Notes: generated by a model from the sequence alone, not told the origin. A stretch of 41,597 nucleotides of DNA from GCA-2687025 sp964473525 (GCA_964473525.1 CAYYPK010000052.1:1-41597), one strand, 5' to 3'. Positions 1 through 9,678 are shown, counted from the first letter of the stretch. Made by a program: numbers and translations.

Positions 1-3000
1 CACGCGCACTCCGCCGGAGCCGTCACGGTGATGGTCACCGTCCCCGCGTCGCTGTATTGCGCGCCGTCGTCGGCCACGTAGTTGAAGAAGTCCACGCCGT
101 TGTAGTCCAGGGATGGCGTGTACGTCGCCGTGGACCCGCTGAGGCTGACGGTACCTCCGCCGGACGTCTCCAGGTCGCCTTCGGTGACGGACACCCCGTC
201 GTGAAGCAGGAACGACAGCGCCGCGCCTTCCGTGTCGAGCCCGGTCAAGGTGATGTCAACGGACGCGTCTTCCTCGGTCGTCGCGCTCAGCGAGTCGGCC
301 GTCGGGGCGTCGTCGACGCCGGTCACCGTTACCGTGAACGTCTGGGTCGTCGAGGCGCCCCCATCGTCCGTGGCCGTGACGGAGATGATCGCGGAGCCGC
401 TCGCATCCGCGACGGGGGCGAAAGTAAGCGTCATCGAGGGAGCCGAGCCGGACACGACCGGGTCGTCCACGATCCCTACGTCGCTGCTGCTGGCGACGAG
501 GGCAACAGCCTGGCTCGCCTCGTCGTCCCCGCCGCCGGGGCCAATGCCGGTGATCGTCACGGTTGTCTCTGCCGCGTCCTCAGCGACCACCTGATCCGCC
601 ACAGCGTCGAAGACCGGGTTGTCATTCACTGCGGTCACGGTGACGGTGACCTGCGCCGTTGTACTGTCCTCCGTGCCGTCGCCCACGATGAATTCGAACG
701 TGTCCGTGCCGTTGACGTCTGCTGACGGTGTGTACGTCGCGGTCGCGGCAGCGTCAGTACCGTCCGCGTCCGTGAGCGTCACCGTGGCCCCAAGCGCGGT
801 TGTTAGACCCTCCGCGACCGCGGCGCCGTCCCACAGCGAGAACAGCAACGCATCGCCGTCGGCGTCCGTTCCCGTGAGGGTGATGTCGAGTGACACGTCC
901 TCGTCCGTTGTCACTTCCGCGGCGTCAGCGACCGGCGCGGAGTTGGCCGATTCGACGGTGATTAGGAAGCTAGATGACGTCGTCTCCGGAATCCCGGTCG
1001 AGCCGCCGTCGTCTGTCGCGTCGAGAGTGATCGTCGCGGACCCGAGAGCCCCGAGAGTGACGTCGTACGACAGCGTGTAGATGCCACCAGATTCCGTCAC
1101 CGTCGGGTCGGGCACGACCGCTACATCGCTACTGGTTGCGACGAACGTGACCGCCTGCCCCGCCTCGTCTGCCCCGCCGCCAGGTGAAACACCCGTGATG
1201 TCGAGCGTGACGGTTCCCGCGTCGTCTAGCGCGATCTCGTCGGCCACGGTGTCGAAGGACGGCGCGTCGTTCTCGGCGTCCACCGTGATCGTGAACGTGT
1301 CGGAGTACGTGTCCACGTCGGGGCTGACGCTGCCGCCGTCGTCCGTTGCCGTGACGGTGATTGTCGCGACGCCGTTCCCATCGGCTTCGGGTTGGAACGT
1401 GAGTGTGTAGATGCCACCAGACTCTGTCACCGTCGGATCTAGCAGCAGCGTCGTGTCGTCGCTCGTGGCGACGACGGCAACCACCTGAGACGCCTCGTCC
1501 GCGCCGCCTCCGGGCGCCACTCCCGTGAGGGTGATGGACGTTGCGCCGGCGTCCTCCACCACGTTCTGAGACGCGACGGCATCGAAGACCGGGGCGTCGT
1601 TCACGGCCGTGACAGTCACCGCGAACGATGTCGTGGTGTAGTCGACATCCGGCGAGAGCGATCCGCCATCGTCCTGCACGGTCACGGTCACCGTTGCCGT
1701 CCCGGTGGCGTCGGCGACTGGCTGATACGTGAGGAGGTAGCCCGCCTCGGAGACCTCCACCGACGGTGAGTCCAGGATCGATGTGTCACTGCTGTCGGCT
1801 GTCACCGTGAGGGTTTGTCCTACCTCGTCCGTGCCGCCTCCTCTCCCGATGCCGGTCAGCGTCAGCGATGCTGCGGGGTCGTCCTCATACACCGTCTCGT
1901 CCGCCACGACGTCGATAGTTGGCGCGTCGTTGATCGCGTCGACGGTCACGACGACCGTTGCCGTCGCGCTCTCCGACAGACCGTCGTCCACGACGAACTC
2001 GAACGTGTCGTCGCCAGCGTAGTCGGCGGCTGGCGTATACGTCACCGTCGCGAGATCGGACGCCGTTGCGCCGATGCTGACGGTTCCACCGTTGGCGGAT
2101 GAGATGTCCGTCGTCACGCCGGTCGCGCCGTCCCACAGCAACACCGTGACCGCGTCTCCGTCGGCGTCGGAGCCGCCGATGACGATGTCCACGGAGGCGT
2201 CCTCCGACGTCGTCGCTGTTGACGCATCGGCAACCGGCGTGTCCTCCAGCGCGGCGACGGTCACCGTCACGGTGGCGGTTGCGCTATCGGCCGTGCCGTC
2301 GTTCACGATGAACTGGAACGTGTCCGTGCCGTTGAAGTCCGCCGCTGGCGTGTACACCGCTGTGGCCAGGTTGTCCGTCCCATCGGCGTCCGTGATCGAG
2401 ACCGTGCCGCCGTACAGCGAGGACACGTCGGAGACGGAGCCGACCGACCCGTCCCACAGCAGGAACGACAGCAGGTCTCCATCGGGGTCGCTCCCGGTGA
2501 GGGCTATGCTCACCGGGACGTCTTCATCGGTGGAGGCTGTCCCGTCGTCGGCTGTCGACGTGTCGTTAACCGCAGCCACGGTGACGATGAAGTCCTGCGT
2601 GTACGTGTTGGCGTTGGGACTGACGGCGCTACCGTCGTCGGTCGCCGTGACGGAGATCGTCGCGGACCCGTTCGCCGCCGCTACGGGCTGGAGCGAGAGC
2701 GTCCACGTGTCGCCGCTGCCCGTGACGGTCGGATCGGGAATGACAGACGTGTCGGAACTGAACGCCTCCAGAGAGACCGTCTGCGCCGCTTCGTCCGTCG
2801 GACCAACGCTGACGTTGGTAATGAGCAGGGACACCGCGTCGGAGTCCTCGCTCACCGTGACATCGCTGATGCCGTCGAAGCTGGGGGCGTCGTCGACCGC
2901 GTTCACGGTGACCGTGAACGTGCTCTGGTCCTGGTTCACGTTGGGGGAGATGGACGAGCCGTCGTCCAGCACGTTCACGAGGATCGTCACTACGCCGTTC

Positions 3001-4910
3001 GCGTCTGCTACCGGCGTAACGTTGAGGTCGTAGCCGGCCTCCGACGCTGTGATGGTCGCCGACGAGATGACGGTCGGATTAAGGCTTGCGGTCGACAGCG
3101 ACACGGTCTGGCTGACCTCGTCCGCGCCGCCACCGGGACCCACCTGCGTCAGCGTGATGGTGGTCGTCGCGGCGTCCTCGTCTATCGTGAAGTCCGCGAT
3201 CGTGTCCAGTGTCGGCGCGTCGTTGATGGCGTCCACCGTGATCGTGAACGTCTGCGTGACGGTCGCGGCGTCGGTTTCGCCTTCGGTCGGCCCGCCATCG
3301 TCGCCCACGACGGTCACCGTCACCACGCCGGCCGCGTCTGCCACCGGCGTGTACGTGAGCGTCCGCGTCTCGCCGCTGCCGGTCACCGTTGGGTCGGGAA
3401 CAATCGAGCTGTCGCTGCTTGTCGCCGTGATCGTCACCGCCTGCGTCGACGCCTCATCGTCGCCACCCCCGACCGCGACGGCGGTGATGGACACGTCCAC
3501 CGAGGCCGAGTCCTCGTCTACGGTCTGGTCCACCAGAGTGTCGAACGACGGCGCGTCGTTGACAGAGTTCACGGTGATGTCGAAGGTCTTCGTGAGCGAA
3601 TTCGCGTTGGGCTCCGTGCCCGAGCCCGTGTCGGTGCCGGTCAGAGTGATCGTGACCGTCCCGTTGGCTTCCGCCGCTGGCGTGTACACGACCGTTGCCG
3701 TCGCCCCGCTCGTGGAAACCGCCGGATCGGGGATGATCGAGGCATCGCTACTCGTGGCCGTGAAGATGACCGACTGAGAGGACGACTCGTCGTCTCCGCC
3801 GCCCGCGTCGACACCGGTAACACTGACGGTAGACAGACCCGCGTCCTCGTCGACCGCGACCGCGGCGACATCGTCGAACAGGGGAGCGTCGTTGACTGCC
3901 GAGATGATGACTACGAACGTCTGCGAGTACGTGTCGACGTCCGACACATCCGCCGTGCCCCCGTCGTCCGCCAGGGTCACCGTGACGGTGGCCGTACCGT
4001 TCTGGTCGGCGACCGGCGCCAGGGACAGCGTCCGTGTCGCGCCCGTGCCGGTGATCGTCGGATCAGCGAGGATCGACGTGTCGGAGCTTGTCGCGGTGAA
4101 CGTGAGCGCCTGCCCGGCCTCATCGTCGCCGCCGCCCGTCGCGACGTTCGTGATGGTAATGTCCTGAGTGCTGTCCTCGTCAAACGTCTGCGTGTCGATG
4201 GCGTCGAACGACGGGGAGTCGTTGATGGCGTTCACAGTGATGGTGAACGTGTCCGTGGCGCTGTTGAACTCGGTCTCTCCGTCGTCGGCCCCGTCGTCGG
4301 TCGCGGTAACGGTGATCGTGACCGTGCCATTGGCTTCCGCGACGGGCGCGTAGGTGAGCGTGCGCGTGGCGCCAGAGCCGCTGAAGGTCGGATCCGGGAC
4401 GATCGTCGGGTCGCTGCTCGTGGCTGTGAACGTCACGGTCTGCGTAGCTTCGTCGCTGCCCCCGCCCGTGCTGACGCTGGTGATAGTGATGGGCGACGCC
4501 GTGGCGTCTTCGTCCAGCACAACGTCGGAAATCGGGTCGAACGACGGCGCATCGTTGAGCGCCGTGAGGTTGATGGTGAACGTCTCCGAACCCGTGTTCT
4601 GGTGGAACGCGCCGCTCGGCCCGCCGGACGCGCCCGACTGCCCGTCGTCCGTGACGCCGACGAGTATCTGTACCGCGCCGGTGGCGTCCGCGACCGGCGT
4701 ATACGTCAGAGTCGCGGTGTCACCTGACTGGACGACGGTGGGTGATGGGATCGACGCTGGGGCGAAGCTCGTGGCCTGTATCGTCACCGTCTGCGAGTCT
4801 TCATCGCCCATCCCAGCGGGGCCGATGCCTGTGAGCGTCACCGTAGCAGTGCCGCTGTCCTCATCGACGGTCACGTCTGGAATGGCGTCCAGAATTGGCG
4901 CGCTGTCCAG
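1..4910 (-). repeat. Array of about 15 cadherin-like domain repeats of two classes
   Basis: Domain boundaries marked by NDAPSFD-like motifs recur about every 320–350 bp, near 4900, 4545, 4215, 3885, 3550, 3210, 2890, 2560, 2240, 1920, 1590, 1261, 945, 615 and 307. Class A units read DEDxxxx, GGGxDEAxQ, SSDxSIVxDPxVT, TYxPVADAxGTxTITVT. Class B units read GSDADGD, then LWDG or LHDG, then YTPxADxNGTDTFEFxVxDG. The order from the N-terminus is A×7, B×2, A×3, B, A, B (last unit cut). Units are diverged in both DNA and protein, so this is an old domain array and not a recent satellite. Confidence 0.85.
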
Positions 4911-7900
4911 CGGGTCAATGAGGATAGAGATCGTGGCTTCCGACGTGGTCGTCGTCGCGTCGCTCACGGTGTAGCCGAGGGTGTCCGTGCCGTTGTAGTA
5001 CGTCGTCGGCGTGTACGTGGCCACGGCTCCCGCGACGCTGATGGTCCCGTTCGTTGGCTGCGTGGTAATCGCGTAGGTGAGAGCCTCGCCGGCGGCGTCG
5101 CTGCCCGGCAACGTAAAGGACGTGACGACATCTTCCTCGATGTTGAGGTGTTGCGTCGTGACGACGACGTTGTCGAGACCCCAGCTCTCGTTCGAGACAT
5201 CCTCGAGGCCGCTCGCCGAGAAGTCGAACTGCAACGTGCTCGCGGTGTGCGCGAAGGTGTACGTGAAGTTGTAGACCGAGTCGCCGTAGAACGTGCCGCC
5301 CAGGGTGTTCGCCTCCGACGCCCCCTGCCGGGCGGTGTAGTACGCGCCCAGATAGCTAGCGGGATACGACTGCTGCGAGTTGTCCGACCCGTTCGTCACG
5401 TTGGAAAACGTAGTGTCGAGCAGCGTCGTGGCGTCGGCCGTAATCGTGACACGGTCGTGGCCAGCTCCGCCGTTGCCGTCCCAGGAGTTCAGCAGATACA
5501 GATCGAACGATATGGTGACTTCCGTGTGCGACGGAATCCCCGTGATGGGGAGTGACACTGTCCCGTTGCCGAACTGCCCCAGGAAACCGCGCGTTCCGTC
5601 CGCGGGAGCCGTCGCCGTCGTCGTGTCCGTCCAACTACCGGTGACGCCGTTCTGGAAGTCGTCGCTCACCAGCGTGACGAGCCCGCCCACCACGGGGGCG
5701 TAGTCGTGCGCGGTGACGCTGACCGTTACTGTCACCGGTGTGCTGGTCGCTACGCCGTCGTTTGCCACGAGAGCGAAGCTGTCCGTCCCGGACGTGCCCA
5801 GAACGGGTGTGTACGTTGCCGTGCCCGCCGTGTTGTCAATCGTGACGGTGCCGCCAGTGGGTTCGGTGGAGACGTCAACCGTGAGCGAGTCGCCGTCGGA
5901 GTCCGACGCGGAGAGGGCGATCGTGATGCCTACGCCCGCATCTGTCGACTGCGAGGCAATAGACGACAACGTAGGAGCGGCGTTGGAGATGAAGCCCAGC
6001 GGATAGCCGATGCTCGCTCCCGCTCCATTCGACACGCCGTCGTTGGCGTTCGCGGTGTAATCCGTGAGCACGGCGCCGTCGAACGGCCAGTAGCCCGCCA
6101 GCCCTGACTCGTCGCCGTCGTGCTGTCGCTGATACGAATTCGCCAGGTGTTCTGCCGGGCGTTCGATTGTCCAGACGCGGGGCTCGTCGATCTGACCTTC
6201 GAACGCCTCCGCTCCTCCGGGCCTGCCACCGATGTACACGGAATTCGCGGACGGGATGTGATCGCCGATGACCCCTGAGCCACTTGACGTGGCCACAGCC
6301 GAACCGTTTGCATAGAAGGTGACCACGCCATACACGGCCTCATAGCTCGCGGCGACGTGCGTCCACTGGTCCGTCGGAATCGTGTACCCCGACGAGACGA
6401 CTGACCACCCTGGGGACGTGTTCCCGAAGTTGGCCCACAGGTCGCCCGTGGGGCCGCGACCCAACTGGTATTCACCGTCCTTGCTGATGATAACGCCGCC
6501 GTACGTGGGATCGGAGCCCGCGCCGGTGGGGTAGACCCACGCTTCCATCGTGACCTCGTTCGTAACGGTCAGCGATGCGCTGTCGGCGACCTCTATGTAG
6601 TCGTCTATGCCATCGAACGTCGCTACCTCGGCGATGCCATCGGCGAACAGCTCGACGTTATCGAAGAAGGCGTCCATGTTCGTGCCGGAACGATCCGCTA
6701 GCAGGCGTACGGCGATGAACTCCGTGCCTGTTGGCGGCGTCGTGACGTCCGTCACCTGACGCCACGAGCCGGTGTTCTTGAACCACCCGGTGTCGTACGA
6801 GTACAGGACCGTGGAGTTGTCAGAGGCGCGGTGTTCGACGATGACGCGCGCGCTGTCAGGCTTCAGCTCTGATTTCGACCTCGCGTACGCGCTCAGCCCT
6901 ATCGTCATGGTGCCGGCGCTGATCTGAGACGTGTACCCGCTCACGTCGACGACCTGCTCGAGTTCGGACGAGACGGTGCCGGCGTCGATGAAATACGACC
7001 CCTCTATCGGCGAGACGCCACCCTCACCCGTGTTGCCGAGCCAACTGTCGTCGACGACCGTCCAGCCGGCAGTGCCACCGGTCTCGAATCCTCCGTTCAC
7101 CATCAGATCCACGCCGGAGAGCACCACGGGGTCGACCGTTGTCACATCAATGCTGGTTACAGCGCTGGTGGTGTACGCGTCGGATGCCGTGAACGTGAGA
7201 GACTCGAAGCCGACGCCGGCGGGCGTGAACGTGAAGTTCGGTGAAGTTCCCGACAGTGTCCCGGTGGCCGGGGTCGACATGACGGTGTACGTGATCGCAT
7301 CGCCTTCGGGGTCCTCTGCCGACAGCACGATGTCGGTAGTCGCGCCCGTGAGCATCGTCATGTCTTGCGCCGTTGGGACAGGTGTGCCGTTCACGGTGAC
7401 GGACACGGTCGCTGTCGAGCTCGTGGCGGTTCCGTCGCTGACGTAGAAGGTGAACGAGTCGGCGCCATAGAAGTCAAGGTCGGGGCTATACGTCACCGTC
7501 GGGAGCGTGCCAGTCAGCACGCCGCTCGTGGGGCTGGACGCAAGCGTGTACGTCAGCGCATCGCCGTCCGCGTCGGTCGCTGTTACTACGATCGTCGCAG
7601 TGGTGTCCTCGCCAACTGTCACGGACTGCGAATAGGCGACGGGCGCGCTGTTGCTGACATAGACGCCGCCCGCAAGGTAATCGAGCATGTTCGCGCGCAC
7701 ATTATCACCGTCCGGCGACGGGCTGTGGAAGCTGGTCATCGTCATGCCGCCGAACAGCGCCACGCCGGACCCCCACGCCAACTCACCGAGCACGGTTCCG
7801 CCCGTGTCCCCCGTGAGCAACGGCGTAAGCCCTCCGGACACGGTGGCGTGTCCGTAGTAGCTTCCAGACAGCGTGCTCGCGACCGGGGTGAAGGGCCCGG

Positions 7901-8393
7901 CGAAGATGGCATGGCCTGGGCTCGCCTGTGTCACCGAGCCACTGAAGGCTGAGTAGGTCAGCGTGACGCCGAAGCCCATGCTCATCCCACTGCCCTCGTT
8001 CGGCCCTGAGTTGATGAGCATGGCGCCACCGTTGCTGACGTAGGTCTCCATGTTCGACTGGTACGCCGCGATGTACGACTCCATCTCGAGGGCGTTCAAT
8101 TGGCTGCCCTCGAGGAAGATAACGGTGTGCCCCGCCGTGAACGGCGTCGAGCCCGCCGTCGACATGTAATAGGTGGTGTACGAGCCGAAGACGTTCGACA
8201 TGATCGTCGTGTTGCTCGCGCTACCCCACGGCTCTCCGGTCGAGCTTGTGATGTACGCCGCCGTGCCGAAGGCGTTGCCTACGAGCACACTGAGGCTGGC
8301 CGCTAGAGCGAGGAACCACACACGCGTGCGACGCCAACCGGTCGGACCGCTGCTGACACGCGCGACACGCCGCTCCGGGAACTCGCTGGACAC
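1..8393 (-). CDS. Giant exported cadherin-like repeat surface protein (3' end beyond window)
   Basis: The frame is open for 2797 codons from a GTG at 8393 (GGAG 9 nt upstream) to the left edge, with no stop seen; it is incomplete. Residues 1–24 are Arg-rich and 25–42 are hydrophobic, reading as a signal peptide. Residues about 50–235 look like a class I amidotransferase/ThuA-like fold (HTVIFLEGSQLNALE, then GGAMLIN). Then come two cadherin-like domains, a region starting LMVNGGFETGG that resembles a carbohydrate-binding module, and a LamG/concanavalin-like domain at about 582–772 (FDGIDDYIEV, TMEAWVYP). Another cadherin-like domain and a second beta-rich domain follow, then the long repeat array. 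Such proteins are secreted adhesins or matrix proteins whose DxDGD and DED motifs bind calcium. Frame was checked at five points and held. The opposite strand is also open in places, but only as Ser/Val/Thr-rich shadows. Ligand and anchoring mode are unknown because the C-terminus is outside. Confidence 0.9.
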   Translation of the reverse strand, partial: MSSEFPERRVARVSSGPTGWRRTRVWFLALAASLSVLVGNAFGTAAYITSSTGEPWGSASNTTIMSNVFGSYTTYYMSTAGSTPFTAGHTVIFLEGSQLNALEMESYIAAYQSNMETYVSNGGAMLINSGPNEGSGMSMGFGVTLTYSAFSGSVTQASPGHAIFAGPFTPVASTLSGSYYGHATVSGGLTPLLTGDTGGTVLGELAWGSGVALFGGMTMTSFHSPSPDGDNVRANMLDYLAGGVYVSNSAPVAYSQSVTVGEDTTATIVVTATDADGDALTYTLASSPTSGVLTGTLPTVTYSPDLDFYGADSFTFYVSDGTATSSTATVSVTVNGTPVPTAQDMTMLTGATTDIVLSAEDPEGDAITYTVMSTPATGTLSGTSPNFTFTPAGVGFESLTFTASDAYTTSAVTSIDVTTVDPVVLSGVDLMVNGGFETGGTAGWTVVDDSWLGNTGEGGVSPIEGSYFIDAGTVSSELEQVVDVSGYTSQISAGTMTIGLSAYARSKSELKPDSARVIVEHRASDNSTVLYSYDTGWFKNTGSWRQVTDVTTPPTGTEFIAVRLLADRSGTNMDAFFDNVELFADGIAEVATFDGIDDYIEVADSASLTVTNEVTMEAWVYPTGAGSDPTYGGVIISKDGEYQLGRGPTGDLWANFGNTSPGWSVVSSGYTIPTDQWTHVAASYEAVYGVVTFYANGSAVATSSGSGVIGDHIPSANSVYIGGRPGGAEAFEGQIDEPRVWTIERPAEHLANSYQRQHDGDESGLAGYWPFDGAVLTDYTANANDGVSNGAGASIGYPLGFISNAAPTLSSIASQSTDAGVGITIALSASDSDGDSLTVDVSTEPTGGTVTIDNTAGTATYTPVLGTSGTDSFALVANDGVATSTPVTVTVSVTAHDYAPVVGGLVTLVSDDFQNGVTGSWTDTTTATAPADGTRGFLGQFGNGTVSLPITGIPSHTEVTISFDLYLLNSWDGNGGAGHDRVTITADATTLLDTTFSNVTNGSDNSQQSYPASYLGAYYTARQGASEANTLGGTFYGDSVYNFTYTFAHTASTLQFDFSASGLEDVSNESWGLDNVVVTTQHLNIEEDVVTSFTLPGSDAAGEALTYAITTQPTNGTISVAGAVATYTPTTYYNGTDTLGYTVSDATTTTSEATISILIDPLDSAPILDAIPDVTVDEDSGTATVTLTGIGPAGMGDEDSQTVTIQATSFAPASIPSPTVVQSGDTATLTYTPVADATGAVQILVGVTDDGQSGASGGPSGAFHQNTGSETFTINLTALNDAPSFDPISDVVLDEDATASPITITSVSTGGGSDEATQTVTFTATSSDPTIVPDPTFSGSGATRTLTYAPVAEANGTVTITVTATDDGADDGETEFNSATDTFTITVNAINDSPSFDAIDTQTFDEDSTQDITITNVATGGGDDEAGQALTFTATSSDTSILADPTITGTGATRTLSLAPVADQNGTATVTVTLADDGGTADVSDVDTYSQTFVVIISAVNDAPLFDDVAAVAVDEDAGLSTVSVTGVDAGGGDDESSSQSVIFTATSSDASIIPDPAVSTSGATATVVYTPAAEANGTVTITLTGTDTGSGTEPNANSLTKTFDITVNSVNDAPSFDTLVDQTVDEDSASVDVSITAVAVGGGDDEASTQAVTITATSSDSSIVPDPTVTGSGETRTLTYTPVADAAGVVTVTVVGDDGGPTEGETDAATVTQTFTITVDAINDAPTLDTIADFTIDEDAATTTITLTQVGPGGGADEVSQTVSLSTASLNPTVISSATITASEAGYDLNVTPVADANGVVTILVNVLDDGSSISPNVNQDQSTFTVTVNAVDDAPSFDGISDVTVSEDSDAVSLLITNVSVGPTDEAAQTVSLEAFSSDTSVIPDPTVTGSGDTWTLSLQPVAAANGSATISVTATDDGSAVSPNANTYTQDFIVTVAAVNDTSTADDGTASTDEDVPVSIALTGSDPDGDLLSFLLWDGSVGSVSDVSSLYGGTVSITDADGTDNLATAVYTPAADFNGTDTFQFIVNDGTADSATATVTVTVAALEDTPVADASTATTSEDASVDIVIGGSDADGDAVTVLLWDGATGVTTDISSANGGTVSIGATASDLATVTYTPAADYAGDDTFEFVVDDGLSESATATVVVTVDAINDAPTIDVVADETVYEDDPAASLTLTGIGRGGGTDEVGQTLTVTADSSDTSILDSPSVEVSEAGYLLTYQPVADATGTATVTVTVQDDGGSLSPDVDYTTTSFAVTVTAVNDAPVFDAVASQNVVEDAGATSITLTGVAPGGGADEASQVVAVVATSDDTTLLLDPTVTESGGIYTLTFQPEADGNGVATITVTATDDGGSVSPDVDTYSDTFTITVDAENDAPSFDTVADEIALDDAGTVTLDITGVSPGGGADEAGQAVTFVATSSDVAVVPDPTVTESGGIYTLSYDVTLGALGSATITLDATDDGGSTGIPETTSSSFLITVESANSAPVADAAEVTTDEDVSLDITLTGTDADGDALLFSLWDGAAVAEGLTTALGATVTLTDADGTDAAATATYTPSADVNGTDTFEFIVGDGTEDSTTAQVTVTVTAVNDNPVFDAVADQVVAEDAAETTVTITGIGPGGGDDEASQAVALVASSSDVGIVDDPVVSGSAPSMTLTFAPVADASGSAIISVTATDDGGASTTQTFTVTVTGVDDAPTADSLSATTEEDASVDITLTGLDTEGAALSFLLHDGVSVTEGDLETSGGGTVSLSGSTATYTPSLDYNGVDFFNYVADDGAQYSDAGTVTITVTAPAECA

Positions 8394-8412
8394 GCTTACT
8401 TTCTCCGTCTTA

Positions 8413-8447
8413 CCTACCCGTCTGGCGCCCTGCCTGCCACCGGGAGG
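8413..8447 (-). promoter_or_regulatory. 5'-UTR hairpin upstream of the giant surface-protein gene
   Basis: On the minus strand CCTCCCG (8447–8441) can pair with CGGGTAGG (8420–8413) with one bulged T. An inner TGGC/GCCA stem encloses a 9-nt loop. The element ends about 20 nt before the GTG start and lies between the predicted transcription start and the ribosome site. It does not match the conserved core of c-di-GMP or other riboswitches that I know. A role in translation or mRNA stability is inference. Confidence 0.4.
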
Positions 8448-8477
8448 ACGGCATGCCGGGCCTTCGACACCGTAGGC

Positions 8478-8507
8478 ATTATAACGGACTTGGGGTCAGG
8501 AAGTTCA
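8478..8507 (-). promoter_or_regulatory. Promoter for the giant surface-protein gene
   Basis: The minus strand has a perfect TATAAT −10 box at 8483–8478. The best −35 is weak: TGAACT at 8507–8502, 18 nt upstream (3 of 6 matches). Transcription would start near 8471, giving a leader of about 78 nt. The perfect −10 with a poor −35 suggests an activator or an extended contact, which is inference. Confidence 0.5.
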
Positions 8508-8555
8508 CCTAACGCAGCCGCGCCTTCGTGGTCGCAGGCGCCGGGCCAGCACCCC

Positions 8556-8584
8556 TTCACGCGGCCGCGCGCGCCGACTAACAT
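8556..8584 (+). promoter_or_regulatory. Promoter for the Gfo/Idh/MocA–PhyH genes
   Basis: TTCACG (8556–8561) and TAACAT (8579–8584) are separated by 17 nt. Each hexamer matches the sigma-70 consensus at four of six positions. The predicted start is near 8591, about 50 nt before the ATG at 8641. The −10 box lies within and beside the centre of a perfect inverted repeat, listed separately. Confidence 0.4.
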
Positions 8585-8593
8585 AGGCGCGCG
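8568..8593. promoter_or_regulatory. Perfect 8-bp inverted repeat around the −10 box (candidate operator)
   Basis: CGCGCGCC (8568–8575) and GGCGCGCG (8586–8593) are exact inverted copies around a 10-nt centre GACTAACATA, which carries the candidate −10 hexamer. The position suits a repressor operator. The arms are low-complexity CG in a GC-rich genome, so chance is possible. Confidence 0.35.
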
Positions 8594-8640
8594 TTGCGAG
8601 CGCGTATGGGAGCAGGGCGACCACTCGGAGGCGGCGTAAG

Positions 8641-9678
8641 ATGGCTAAGAAGCGGTGTCTGATGATCGGCGGCGGCGGCATGGCTGGTGGATGGATTCAC
8701 AACCTCACCCAGCATTTCTCGGATCGCGTCGAGGTAGTGGCCGTAGCCGACGTCAGTGAGGACACGCTCGCCCGCCAGAAGGAGAACCTGGGCCTGGGCG
8801 ATGACGCGCTGTACCAGGACTACCAGCAAGCCGTTGATGAAGTAGATGCTGACTTTTGCGGGATTGCCGTGCCCCCGCAGTTCCACAGCCCTGCTGCCAT
8901 TGCCGCAATGCGCGCTGGCCTGCCGGTGCTGTCAGAGAAGCCTATCGCCGACACGCTCGAGGCGGCCAAGGCGATGCTGAACGTCGCCAACGAAACGGGG
9001 CTCCCCTGCGGCATCATCCAGAACTATCGGTACGCGCCCAACAAGCAAGAACTTGTGCGCATCCGCGAGGAGGGACGGCTAGGGCGCCTGCAGCATATCG
9101 TGGGTCGGTATGCCTGCGACTATCGCAAGGACGGCGCCTGGGGCGCGGCGTGGCGCCACACGATGGACTTCGGGCTGCTCTTCGAGGGGTCCGTCCACCA
9201 CTTTGACATGCTGCGGTTCCTCTCGGGTGGCGACTGCGAAACTCTGATCGGATTCGGGTGGAACCCTGAGTGGTCTAGCTTCGACCACTTCTCATCCGGC
9301 ATCTACGCGATGCGCATGGACAACGGGGTCCACGCCGTCTACGAGGGGAACAGTTCCGCCGCCGGCATCACCAATTGCTGGCACGCCGAGTACTACAGAG
9401 CGGAATTCGAGGACGGGTGCGTCGAAATCGCTGGCGGCGACGACGTCACGATACACCGCGCTGGTCAAGACTCTGAGACCTACACGGCGCCGGGCGTGGA
9501 CTGGAACGGACACCTACATCTCTTCAACGAGTATCTGGACTGGCTCGACGGCGGGCCTCCGTCGGAAACGCGCATCCAGGACAACATCAAGAGCTTCGCC
9601 CTTGTCATCGCCGCGATGGAGACGACGACCGACGGACAGCCAAAGAACATCGCCGACTACCTGGCGGATGTCGGCTAG
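8641..9678 (+). CDS. Gfo/Idh/MocA family NAD(P)-dependent oxidoreductase
   Basis: A 345-residue cytosolic dehydrogenase. The N-terminal Rossmann fold has a glycine-rich motif at residues 8–13 (IGGGGMAGGW), and the family's conserved EKP is at 99–101 in SEKPIAD. The C-terminal half is the usual mixed alpha/beta substrate domain, with HHFD near 184–187. Length is normal for the family. The family oxidises or reduces sugars, inositols or related polyols with NAD(P); the substrate cannot be told from sequence. GGAGG lies 9 nt before the ATG. The PhyH gene follows after 47 nt on the same strand, a pairing often seen in environmental bacteria, so the two probably act on one small-molecule substrate (inference). 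Confidence 0.9.
   Translation: MAKKRCLMIGGGGMAGGWIHNLTQHFSDRVEVVAVADVSEDTLARQKENLGLGDDALYQDYQQAVDEVDADFCGIAVPPQFHSPAAIAAMRAGLPVLSEKPIADTLEAAKAMLNVANETGLPCGIIQNYRYAPNKQELVRIREEGRLGRLQHIVGRYACDYRKDGAWGAAWRHTMDFGLLFEGSVHHFDMLRFLSGGDCETLIGFGWNPEWSSFDHFSSGIYAMRMDNGVHAVYEGNSSAAGITNCWHAEYYRAEFEDGCVEIAGGDDVTIHRAGQDSETYTAPGVDWNGHLHLFNEYLDWLDGGPPSETRIQDNIKSFALVIAAMETTTDGQPKNIADYLADVG

Noticed and set aside
1..4910. CRISPR or DNA satellite array
   Set aside because: The 320–350-bp periodicity is at protein-domain level; DNA copies are diverged and there are no short direct repeats with unique spacers.
8394..8471. c-di-GMP (GEMM-I) riboswitch before the surface-protein gene
   Set aside because: GGTAGGTAAG recalls part of the consensus, but the conserved GGCAAACC and GACGCAAAGC segments are absent.
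57..8475. Many plus-strand open frames of 60–345 codons across the first 8.4 kb
   Set aside because: They are antisense shadows of the giant minus-strand gene: Ser/Val/Thr- or Arg-rich, without ribosome sites or family motifs.
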